This document shows positions 56,130 to 64,000 of a DNA stretch of 64,000 nucleotides, one piece after another (positions within the stretch are counted from its first letter, which is position 1; each line of letters opens with the position of its first letter). The position numbers and the translations under genes are program-made. The DNA comes from Bremia lactucae (lineage: Eukaryota; Oomycota; Peronosporomycetes; Peronosporales; Peronosporaceae), in the NCBI RefSeq assembly GCF_004359215.1, contig NW_027152062.1, forward strand, positions 466,737-530,736, written 5' to 3'. The notes below the pieces were generated by a model, which did not search any database, had not been told where the DNA came from, and worked only from the letters and a program-made list of their open reading frames with translations.

Positions 56130-56400
56130 ATGTTGGGGGAGCCCCTGCTCGACCACGGTTCTCTTGAGTGAGAGCTCCTGCTCGACCAGTTATTGTCTAC
56201 ACGTGCAAGCCCCTGCTCTACGAAGTTTTCCACGAGTGGAAGCCTTGCTCGACCATGTTCTCTCTTGCGGGAGCCTCTGCTCGACTTCGCTGTTCTCGAG
56301 TGGGAGCCCCGGCTCGACAACCATGGTTTCTTGTGGAAGCCCCTGCTCGACCGCATTCTTGTTAAGTGGAAGCGTTTGCTCTACCACTGTCACGACCACT
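56130..56400 (-). repeat. 33-bp tandem repeat encoding 11-residue repeats (family D linker)
   Basis: On the minus strand the protease-RT linker reads as consecutive 11-mers such as VVEQTLPLNKN, AVEQGLPQETM, VVEPGLPLENS, EVEQRLPQERT; at DNA level GAGCCCCTGCTCGAC-type units recur about every 33 bp, at least six times. The open minus frame ends at 56190. Confidence 0.7.
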
Positions 56401-56437
56401 TCGCGGTGACACGAAGTACACTAATCGCCTAGGGCGT

Positions 56438-56782
56438 CTAGGAGAACTGCGGAAGAAGTGCAAAGGCCCCCCTCTCTTCATGCACTGCACATTTCGTAGA
56501 CGCACCGTCCACCACGACGACGTGAGTCCAGTCTCTTGGAGCGACCAAGAGATGTGTAAAGACTTCGCTGACGTCAAATCCCTTTCGACGTTTGACCAAA
56601 CGCGACAACGAGTTGATCTGGTGCTGATGTCGTGCCAGCCACGGAATACCCAAGATATAATCAAACGCATAGTTCATGGGTATCACCAAAAATTTGTCGT
56701 TGCTGCTAAGCTCATCGAAAGTGTATGGCGGCGACAATTTTTGTCGTGAAAGTTGACGAGGCTTTCCATCAGCCAATTTCAT
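56438..56782 (-). pseudogene. Family D aspartic protease region
   Basis: MNYAFDYILGIPWLARHQHQ is the conserved end of the Gypsy protease; the catalytic DSG block upstream (56860-56900) is decayed (around SRLIIENLYV). The frame carries on into the linker with DWTHVVVVDGAS. Confidence 0.6.
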
Positions 56783-56993
56783 TAAAACTTCCCTAGGTCC
56801 CTCGCGGGCGGGAAGGCGCCTAAAAATCGCCGGGAACCGGCGACGTAAAGATTTTCTATAATCAACCGCGAGTCACCATTCGATGTGGTGGAAATCAAAT
56901 GTGCGTGAAAAAGGATGAAGCTAGCAGTCAGGATTTATATCGAAGGACGCGGACCTAGGTTTTGCGACCAGTAGGTGCGGGGCGCCCTACTTT

Positions 56994-57251
56994 TTAATCA
57001 GTAGGGCGCCCCGCACCTACTGGTCGCTGTCGTTGGGACAGTGTAACTCGGTCAAAGAAGAAGTGACCAGGTACGTCACTGACGGCGGGGGCTGGTGCGC
57101 AGTACTCAGCGGCACGATGGCCTTGTTTTCGGCAATGAAAGCATGTCAATTGGCAGTCATTTCTTGCAGTCTGTTGAATAAGAGTTGGACGACGTCGATA
57201 ATCATTAGCTCTGGTCCAGATAATCGGTGCCCACCGGAGTGGCGCTTGCAT
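56994..57251 (-). pseudogene. Family D Gag zinc knuckle region
   Basis: LTCFHCRKQGHRAAEYC gives a full CX2CX4HX4C knuckle at about residues 37-50. The frame ends at a stop inside the perfect inverted repeat at 56964-57027. Confidence 0.7.
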
Positions 57252-57391
57252 TAGAAATTGTTACGATATAGACCTAGCGGAGTGGGAGGGCAAATGATTC
57301 CTCCAAGGAAGATGGATCTTTTTGCGTGAGGCAATAGCGCGTCATACCCCCACGAATGCCTAACACAAAGACGTGGACCTAAGATACTATG

Positions 57392-57745
57392 TTAATGGGC
57401 TTCTTGACAACGCGCGAAGCCAGCTGTCTTGTCTTTTGGACGTAGACGCTCATCGACATCTTCCGTTGTGGAGCGCGTAAAACGCCGCGCCCACGCGGGA
57501 TTCGCCTTGAGGCGGCTCAAAGGTGAGACGAAAGTCGTTTTGTAGAAACAGCAGGGTCGGAAACACACACTTGTCCACAACGAGTTTTCCGAAAGCCCAC
57601 TCCTTGGCCTTTTCGGATAACCTGAAGAGATAGAATTCACCTTTGTTTTTGGCGACTCGATCAAGCGCGAGTCGATTGTAATTTCGGCCTCTCGAGCCAT
57701 CGATTCGGGTGCTTTACCCGATTTAGTGGATGTAGCACGCCGCAT
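57392..57745 (-). pseudogene. Family D Gag, N-terminal part
   Basis: Begins MRRATSTKSGKAPESMAREA and carries on with a Retrotrans_gag-like helical part in shifted frame (GLSENSLWTSVCFRPC, ERFTRSTTEDVDERL). It sits right beside the LTR at 57760, as expected for the start of Gag. Confidence 0.5.
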
Positions 57746-57759
57746 GTTTTTGTGTTATT

Positions 57760-57950
57760 AATGAGGAGCCAGACCCATTATTAGCCAGTAAGATGTCGGC
57801 ACGTTGATGAAAACTTCCATGAGGTCGGGAAGTCTTTTCATACTTAGGGTTTAAGAGTTAAATTTTGTATATATTACGGACTTACTTAACGCTTTCTCAC
57901 GTGCACGTGTAAGTCAGGTAACGTCGCTTTAAGCCCTTACACTTCGTAGT
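57760..57950 (-). repeat. Family D LTR (partial)
   Basis: ATTATTAGCCAGTAAGATGTC to the GCCCTTACA-like end near 57942; related to 52560-52640. Gag of one element lies to its left and an ORF on the plus strand to its right. Confidence 0.45.
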
Positions 57951-57957
57951 CCTTCCC

Positions 57958-58227
57958 ATGACCAAGTTTGAGATGAGTGCTTCCCCGCCGTCACCAGCTC
58001 TAGAGCTGACTCTGGATTACACAGCCTTCCCTTATCTCACAAGTATGAAGGGACAAGCTCTCCACTCCCTCGCAGCGGTGTTGGGAGAGGTCATCGTCAC
58101 GTCGCAGTTGAGCTCAGTGACGCCGGATCAACAGCGACTTGCCCTCCAGGAATTCATGGACCGCGAGCTCGCCGATTCTCCTCGGCGATTATCAACTCCC
58201 TCGCGAACTTCACCAACGAGTCCTTGA
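57958..58227 (+). CDS. Small ORF of unknown function beside LTR, 89 aa
   Basis: MTKFEMSASPPSPALELTLD starts 15 bp right of the LTR end; the ORF has Ala/Leu helices (QALHSLAAVLGEVIVTSQL, QQRLALQEFMDRELA) and a Ser/Pro tail. It lies on the strand opposite to the LTR, as the antisense ORFs in other families do, but shares no residues with them that I can see. Confidence 0.4.
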   Translation: MTKFEMSASPPSPALELTLDYTAFPYLTSMKGQALHSLAAVLGEVIVTSQLSSVTPDQQRLALQEFMDRELADSPRRLSTPSRTSPTSP

Positions 58228-58400
58228 AGATGGAAACGTCGACATATTCTAGTGTAGGCGAGGACCTTCATCCCCTGCCTACTTAAGTGACATGTATAAG
58301 TAAGCTAAGTATCACGTAACGGGAAGGGCCCATTACAGTCTAATTTTTATAAGCCGCAGATAAATTGGCGATCTCGGTCCGTCAAGCGCCGAAGCGGATA
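58228..58400. repeat. Family D LTR fragment
   Basis: GACATGTATAAGTAAGCTAA and GGGAAGGGCCCATTACAG match 52700-52755 (there GGGCCTATCACA). Too short to define ends. Confidence 0.4.
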
Positions 58401-58406
58401 TGGTGA

Positions 58407-58620
58407 CTAAAGTAATATCTCACTTACTCGTTGCGGCGAGCAATTCTGTTCGACCGCCTCGTTGTGAATCGGGAGCCTCAACTTAGATGATGTAGTTGTA
58501 TGCGGGAACCTCTGATCGACCGCCTCGAAATGAATCGGGAGCCTCTGCTGAACCGATGTAGTTGTATGCGGGAACCCCTGTTCAAACGCCTCGTTCTTTG
58601 GTTCCATTAGTGTGCCCGAG
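58407..58620 (-). repeat. 33-bp tandem repeats (second location)
   Basis: The minus-strand frame reads FEQGFPHTTTS, VQQRLPIHFEA, VDQRFPHTTTS, SKLRLPIHNEA: 11-residue units alternating two types, equivalent in register to the repeats at 56130-56400. Confidence 0.65.
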
Positions 58621-58756
58621 CCCCGTGGAAGGCAAAATGAATCAAGAAGGTAATAGCGATATATTCCTGGCGGATACCCAGGAACTGACTGACTTACGAT
58701 AATGGCTCGACCAGACGAGTTACCTGCACAAGTATACAAAGAATTTATGCTGAGCT

Positions 58757-59336
58757 AATTTAGCCATTATCGACATTATTTAAGAAGGACGCTGTCTGGT
58801 TGTGGAATGCAGAACATCAAGCAGCCTTCGACTCCGTGAAGAAGAGCTTGCCTAAAGCGCCGGTATTGATGCATCCTGATGACACAAAGCATTTTTATGT
58901 CGTGTGTGACGCGAGTAATTTGCGATAGGATATGCTCACATGCAATTCGATGACGAGGATCGTGAGTTTCCAGTCACGACAGATGAAACTTGCTGAGAAA
59001 AAAATATTCCGTCCATGATACGGAACTTTTGGCTGAGCTTTATGCATCAATCAAGTTCAGGGTATACTTACTTGACGAGAAGACGTTTTCTCGATCTATA
59101 CAGATCATGCCTCATTGCGCACCGCCGTCAAAAGTCCTCATTTATCCCAGAAAATGACTCGTTGGTTGTCGTTCTTCGCCGATTTCATTTTCGTGGTGCA
59201 TTACAATCCTGGGGAGAATAACGTTATTGCTGACGCGTTGTCTCGTCGCCCAGATTACGATCCTCGACTTGACATAGGGCATCAGCCAAAGAATGCTGAT
59301 GACAACGACGAGATTTGTGGTGCTGTATTAGTTTAA
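58757..59336 (+). pseudogene. Family D RNase H domain
   Basis: LWNAEHQAAFDSVKKSLPKA, LMHPDDTKHFYVVCDASN, then in shifted frames the HDTELLAELYASIKFR-like block, TDHASLRTAVKSPHLSQKM and VIADALSRRPDYDP. Two frame changes near 58925 and 59110. Confidence 0.75.
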
Positions 59337-59360
59337 TATTTAATGCGATAGTTTCGAATT

Positions 59361-60010
59361 ATGTACGCGAACGGCTCATTTCACGCGGAAATCATCAATC
59401 ATCTTCGACATCCTAGTGAAAATTCACTCGCGAAGTTGACGAGGCCAAAGCGCGAAAACAATAAGCGCTACGCGCTTGATGGTCCACTAATGACGTACCC
59501 GATGGACGTCTTCGATTCCCCGCGTGTTGTCATCTATGCCGATGACGACTTCCGAGCTCGTTTAGTTCACGAGTTTCACGACAGCCCAACTGGTGGTTAT
59601 TTGGGTTGCGAAAAGATGTTAACGGCAATATCTCGCGTGTTTACTGGCTGCGAATGTACAAGTACTTCAAAATAGGTAATCTCTTGGGAAACTTGGCAGC
59701 GTGTGAAGCCTGCTCCAACCCCACAAGCGCAATTGCGATCGCTTCGGATTGGTACAGAAGTCTGGCGTGCACTCAGCATGGATTTCATCGTTGGTCTTCC
59801 CCCGATTAACACAAACGTACGGGCGTCATAGTCGATTGAGCACAGTGGTGAATTTGCCCCCGTTCTCGCGCATGTTTCGGCGGAGACATCCGCGGGAATC
59901 TTTATCAATTTAATCTTCAGGCATCATGAGTTACTAGAGCCCATCGTTTCGGACCGCGACCCGCGTTTCACCACCGCTTTCTGGGCTAATCTTTAGCTCT
60001 TAGGCACCCG
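59361..60010 (+). pseudogene. Family D integrase, zinc-binding region and core
   Basis: 59361-59675 has RARLVHEFHDSPTGGYLGCE and SRVFTGCE; then CEACSNPTS, SMDFIVGLPP (59775-59805) and EPIVSDRDPRFTTAFWANL (59938-59995), giving two catalytic acids. Stops at 59673 and 59993. Confidence 0.72.
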
Positions 60011-60101
60011 ATTGCTTATGCTGACGCCGGGACGCAATAACGCCTCGCGTTGTTGACAAAAAATGGCGTCAACCCGGTTGACACATGCACGGCATTGTTG
60101 A

Positions 60102-60878
60102 TTGCGAATTACGGAAGTGAAAGAAATAAGCTGTACGACGAGAATGATGCCGCATAGCTGCGCAAGACATATTAACGCACTCCGGTCTCACGCTCCGTTT
60201 GCCCATCCGTCTCAGGATGTGCCGCCGTTTCCTGCTGTATCTCCAAGCTTAGGGGGAGTATCAACAGATGGCATTGCGCCGACACGATTGATGCTTGATT
60301 ATGCCGAAGACAAGGTTGCTGCCGATGCACTCTGTTACGTAAATTTTGTGGCCAACGGCATAACCAGTCCTGACAGGATGCATATTATTGTGTCTGCCGT
60401 CGCTAATTTTGCACCTCAACGGCATACTTCGCCTAGCAGCTTGGCTGCATTAACCGTCCTTCTGCTGTCACGACAAGGAATTTCACGATTCGTGCGTGAT
60501 GCACTACAACAGGCATTCGACCGATACAAGGAGAACGGTGACAAAAGAGGTCGAAACCGCCTGCTGAAATTTCAAGAAGGCGACAGAATTCTATTGTCGA
60601 CAAGCGGTTCACCGAATACAGCAGCGGCAAATTCGGGCGCTTACAAGTTAGAGCCACGATATATTCGCCGGCTCAAGGTTATTAAAGCTCACTGTAACGC
60701 TTACGTGCTAGATATCCATACGTTTATGCGTTTGCACCCGAAATTCTATGTCGGGCGCCTCAAGGCTTATCTACCGGTGGACCTATCGAATCTTCTCCGC
60801 TCTTCTACGCCGGCTCAAAGTCCGACATCTCTTGAAGGCGACGCTGAAGACGACTGGGTCCCAGTTCGGCTCTGCTAA
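60102..60878 (+). CDS. Family D integrase C-terminal region, 258-aa open frame
   Basis: The longest open frame of the 52-62 kb region. Its first 100 residues are of uncertain origin; from about residue 110 it is typical integrase C-terminus: DALQQAFDRYKENGDKRGR, FQEGDRILLSTSG, LEPRYIRRLKVIKAHCNAYV and HPKFYVGRLKAYLP. It ends at 60876 before the chromodomain. On its own it lacks the catalytic core. Confidence 0.65.
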   Translation: MRITEVKEISCTTRMMPHSCARHINALRSHAPFAHPSQDVPPFPAVSPSLGGVSTDGIAPTRLMLDYAEDKVAADALCYVNFVANGITSPDRMHIIVSAVANFAPQRHTSPSSLAALTVLLLSRQGISRFVRDALQQAFDRYKENGDKRGRNRLLKFQEGDRILLSTSGSPNTAAANSGAYKLEPRYIRRLKVIKAHCNAYVLDIHTFMRLHPKFYVGRLKAYLPVDLSNLLRSSTPAQSPTSLEGDAEDDWVPVRLC

Positions 60879-61219
60879 GGCCCTCCGTACTCAGCAGTCT
60901 CAAATTGACGAAGGCGTTCAAACAGCCCCTTTCGCTCCCGTCGAGTTCGTTCAGCGGCTGCAGTCGCAGCCGCCGCAGCCGCCGATCACAAGCACTCTCG
61001 GCCATTTACCGAGCGCCCCATAGTAGGTTCTTCGCCTCTTCAGTTTGGGCTCGAAGAAAGCGCATCTCGTCGTTCGAATGATCAGGCGCCCGATAGTGTA
61101 TACCGCTCTGATCATTGCAGACCTTCCGCCGCGATGCTCCTCCTTCGCTGGTCGATGCATTGGGCACACGAACATAGATTTGTCGATCGTATCTTCGGCC
61201 ACAAAGATTGCCGTTCCCA

Positions 61220-61430
61220 AGCGATGAGTATTTTCACAAAGCATCAGGCCGAGAAGTATTACAGGTTACGTTGGTTCGGATATTCGCCTGCTGACGATAC
61301 GTGAAAGCCTCGAGGTTCACTGGCTCAGGATGTTCCCGTCGTGAAGGTGGACTATGAGTCCAATGCAAACACCGAAATCTATTACGAGGCTCGGGAACAT
61401 ATGGACAATATAGCTGTCGATCGCGGCTGC
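61220..61430 (+). pseudogene. Chromodomain of family D integrase
   Basis: EKYYRLRWFGYSPADDT, stop, KPRGSLAQDVPVVKVDYE fits the chromodomain pattern (YLVRW-G-x-x-x-D-x-W-E/K-P-x-x-x-L), with the tryptophan codon changed to TGA. Chromodomains target integration to marked chromatin. Confidence 0.7.
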
Positions 61431-62050
61431 GTGAGCGATCGCGGCGAATACATGACAGCTGGTGGGGACTGCGTGAACAGATTTGACGTGTAAATCTTCA
61501 ATTGCGTGCTCGCCACGTCTCCCTTCGCGTTGTTCCAGCTAGGACGTGAAGAAATGTCCTTCACGTCGACAGGCATTCTAGCGTCTGATGAACGATCGCC
61601 AAGATCGTTACAGCGCATCGTCGGAGGATGAGTTGTCTACCACTTTGCCTCTCGTCGTACGGTATCGCGCGAAGAGTGATTCATTGATTCCGGTGATTTG
61701 GGTTGATCAGCACAAAGAAGACTATACAAGGTCTATTGTCTCAAGTCCATGATTCGCAATGCCTGCTTTCTTCGAATTGTCGCCTGACGACCTAGGTTGG
61801 GGATTTGCAGCGTACACGGTCAGATTTCATGCTGCTCATTATGGGTAACTGAGCAGGGTCGACATTATCCCGTTGGAGTTCTCGTTGAGCAGAAACTTTT
61901 GAGATTGGCTCATTAACTGTGGTAAACGTAACGTAAAGAGGGGGGGGGGTGTAATGGGATACTACAAGTCATTCATTTTTGGCTTATATTATTGGGTTGC
62001 GAGATCCAATAATATTAGCCAATGATAAATCGACCTATATTTGAGTGGTA
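61431..62050. other. No gene seen
   Basis: Continuation of element sequence without a recognisable domain; contains a run of about 10 G at 61941-61950. Confidence 0.4.
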
Positions 62051-62053
62051 CCC

Positions 62054-62320
62054 TCACATGTCTTCACATTGACAGCTAGAGGGCAAGAATTTAGGCTCTG
62101 AATCAGGTAAAGAGATGTACCGCATTGGTATAGATGCCGCTAGGTGATCCTGAACATGTCCGATCAGGAAGGATTCATATTGCATAAAGGCTTCAAGTCT
62201 TGCATGCAGAACCCAGAAGCAAGGAAACAATTTCGTTTTTTGTACGAAATTAAAACTAAAGAAACTGTAAACACAGTTGAGATTCCATTTTAAATAGTGC
62301 GCTACCTCAAAGCTTTGTGG
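62054..62320 (-). pseudogene. Family B-type Gag N-terminus fragment
   Basis: LHARLEAFMQYESFLIGHVQ matches 821-1015 (LHARLQAYMQYESSLIGQC). It is joined at about 62225 to non-matching sequence before the family A LTR, so the border is a rearrangement. Confidence 0.55.
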
Positions 62321-62838
62321 TGTAAGCGTAACGGGGCCCCCTTTGCTGGTACTGATAAAAGTACTAGTCAAACTACACTGATTACAGTGAAGGTGGGGCG
62401 CCTCGACTACTTCACGTACACGACGTGCAGAGAAAAGTTCTAAGTAGCTAAAACGTCTTAGCTACTAAAAGGTAAATTTTAAGGCTTTAGGCAAGAAGAA
62501 AAATGTAAAACTGTATTAATATATTAAGTTCCTACGTAAAGATCTTCTATCTACTATTGACTTTATTTTATAATTACTAACGAAGTAAAGCCCCTACTTG
62601 CGCACCGCACAATCGTGTCTTGTGACAATTGGCTGAATGATTCAAACTCAAATCAACCAATCGATACAACTGATGTCTTGTTGCGTCAATATTACCAAAT
62701 TTGGTAAATTGGAACTATTTGTCAAAAATTTAAAAGACAGTTATTATGTAACTTTTTATTTATTTCCTCTTTAAAGGAAATAATATTTATTATTCTCTTG
62801 TAGGAAACAATATTTACGTAACGGGACACCCCGTTACA
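62321..62838 (-). repeat. Family A LTR (518 bp)
   Basis: TGTAAGCGTAACGGGG at 62321 to CACCCCGTTACA at 62838, collinear with 41799-42305 in reverse and with 51367-51873. Confidence 0.75.
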
Positions 62839-63249
62839 TCACCCTAACCAACAGTCAGTATAGTGACTGATGTGGTATGACAGAGAAATACTATAATGTC
62901 TTTCCCTTTAAATTTTGTATTTTAGATTTCGTATTTAAAACTCCAATGTTATTGCATTTTTCGTTTGAGCATGGTGTCGAAACTCGTGCTTGTAGCTTGC
63001 AAGGTCGCAAAGCTACCAGCTGCACGGACCAGTGCAGCTGCTGGTAATGCAAATTTATAAGTAGACGCTGGTGCATCTAATGTGGGAATACGTCACCTCC
63101 TACTCCAATTGGAGGTGACTGGTATATGTCACCTGCTACTCCCATTGTAGGTGACTGGGCCGAGTCGGCGTCATCTCCCGACTCGGTGACAACTTTTTGG
63201 GGCCTCCGGATTAGCCGGGGCCACGTCCGTTAAATCTACGCGTTCTAAT
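62839..63249. other. Spacer with three hairpins
   Basis: Holds two tandem imperfect copies of a 28-bp inverted repeat (63092-63119 and 63128-63155; GTCACCT...AGGTGAC) and a third hairpin CCGAGTCGG/CCGACTCGG (63160-63186). No coding sequence; probably LTR-proximal sequence of the element to the right. Confidence 0.5.
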
Positions 63250-64000
63250 GTGACGATTAAAGAGGAAATGACGAAGTTGTGTGAAACTTCGTCGGACCCT
63301 TTTGGTGCGGAGTCATCTTGTGATGACTCCATGGACGACGATGACTCCGGTGAAGTCAGTATACATCACCACGGACGAAGTAATTCTAAAGATCACTCCG
63401 AGAGTAATGTTTGCGTTAGCGTTAGCATGATCTAACAGGAGAGGCACCGCAATGTTTTGTGATTTGCTCCCGAAAAGAAGCCTTGGTTGTCCTCTAAGGG
63501 CAACCTTACTCGTTGGTCTGGTATGACCGACGATCGATACCTATTTCGTTATTCAACTCATCCAGGCTGGACAAGCCTGGTAAGGACAAAACGAAATTCT
63601 TCATCGATGCCTTTTCCGGCATCGGTGGTACATATGTAGCGGGCGAAGGATGTCACTGCTTTGTTCCAAGTTTGGGAAGCATTTGTACAGAATGCGCAAA
63701 ACATAGGCGGCGAGGCGTAGGCTTGACAAACTGGATGCTTTCCGTGAATAATTAGAAAAACGGACTGTAGTCGGTGCACGCTACAGGCTGCACCGTTTGT
63801 CAAGAGAGGCAGGGTTACCTTGCGTCTCGTTGGGGACTCATTCCATGCTGTGTTAAGGGTGCAGATCGTGCCCCTAAGGAGGCATAATCCCCTAAGGACC
63901 TCATTGGAGGACGCTCATCTCTTGTGAGATGCGTGAATGGATTGAGAATCGTCAATAATTTTACGAGCGCGGAAAGCGCTTGTACTCTAGTTGACCCTCC
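63250..64000 (+). pseudogene. Family A antisense ORF (runs off window)
   Basis: Frame 63250-63435 (TIKEEMTKLCETSSDPFG, then an acidic run DDSMDDDDSGEVS) followed in other frames by KPWLSSKGNLTRWSG, TALFQVWEAFVQNAQNIGGE and RTVVGARYRLHRL. Homologous pieces at 49640-50560 and 19780-20430. It starts 412 bp right of a minus-oriented family A LTR. The start TIKEE resembles TIKRE of the family B antisense ORF. Confidence 0.5.

Larger units (their letters stand above)
58700..61430 (+). mobile_element. Chromodomain Gypsy element fragment, RT end to chromodomain (family D, plus)
   Basis: RT/RNase H, integrase and chromodomain in order on the plus strand without Gag, protease or LTR of its own. Better preserved in the integrase C-terminal part than other copies in the window. 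Confidence 0.78.

Noticed and set aside
56130..56400. Plus-strand ORFs over the 33-bp repeats as a repeat protein
   Set aside because: The minus strand is the coding strand of the surrounding Gypsy element, and the plus frames are shadows with a biased Cys/Ser content.
63092..63186. CRISPR-like array
   Set aside because: Only two imperfect palindromic copies without spacers of regular length, in a eukaryotic context.

Overview
The window looks like a gene-sparse, retrotransposon-rich stretch of an oomycete nuclear genome (Phytophthora or downy-mildew type; species not resolvable). Reasons: intact genes carry many 51-82 bp GT-AG introns; the RING gene has an oomycete-type Inr+FPR core promoter; the Gypsy Gag, protease and integrase pieces resemble those I know from Phytophthora; there are no bacterial operons or Shine-Dalgarno sites. 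Two assembly gaps are present (25667-25766, exactly 100 N; 25961-26927).

Layout. 1-1584: two nested minus-strand Gypsy elements (families A and B here). 1612-10591: a four-gene host island: a mitochondrial-type AAA+ ATPase (+), a SPO22/ZIP4-like meiotic TPR protein (-), an unrecognised 379-aa protein (+) and a TRAIP-like RING E3 ligase (-). All four read through intact when introns are placed. 11168-18164: a decayed family C Gypsy element (+). 18182-19640: unrecognised coding remnants. 19780-25666: family A pieces in both orientations. 25767-37518: family B Gypsy copies B1 (-) and B2 (+), arranged as an almost perfect inverted repeat, with tRNA-Ile(AAT) repeat units embedded in their pol region, plus two Copia fragments. 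38544-40591: an intact CBS-CBS-PB1 protein with a C-terminal membrane anchor, followed by an unresolved minus-strand gene at 40670-41680. 41799-48885: inverted family A LTRs and family B copy B3 (+). 48886-64000: further nested family A and D pieces, with some unrecognised ORFs.

The host genes do not form one pathway: mitochondrial ATPase, meiotic recombination, ubiquitin ligase, membrane CBS-PB1 protein. The retroelements are all disrupted by stops or frameshifts. The most notable pattern is an antisense ORF lying between integrase and the 3' LTR in three different LTR families (B: 36347-37192 and 48695-47853; C: 17586-16395; A: 19780-20430, 49640-50560, 63250-64000). The second is the insertion of a tRNA-Ile tandem-repeat unit into a Gypsy reverse transcriptase, duplicated as an inverted repeat. 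Exon coordinates were worked out by hand from splice sites and reading phase; no database search was possible.
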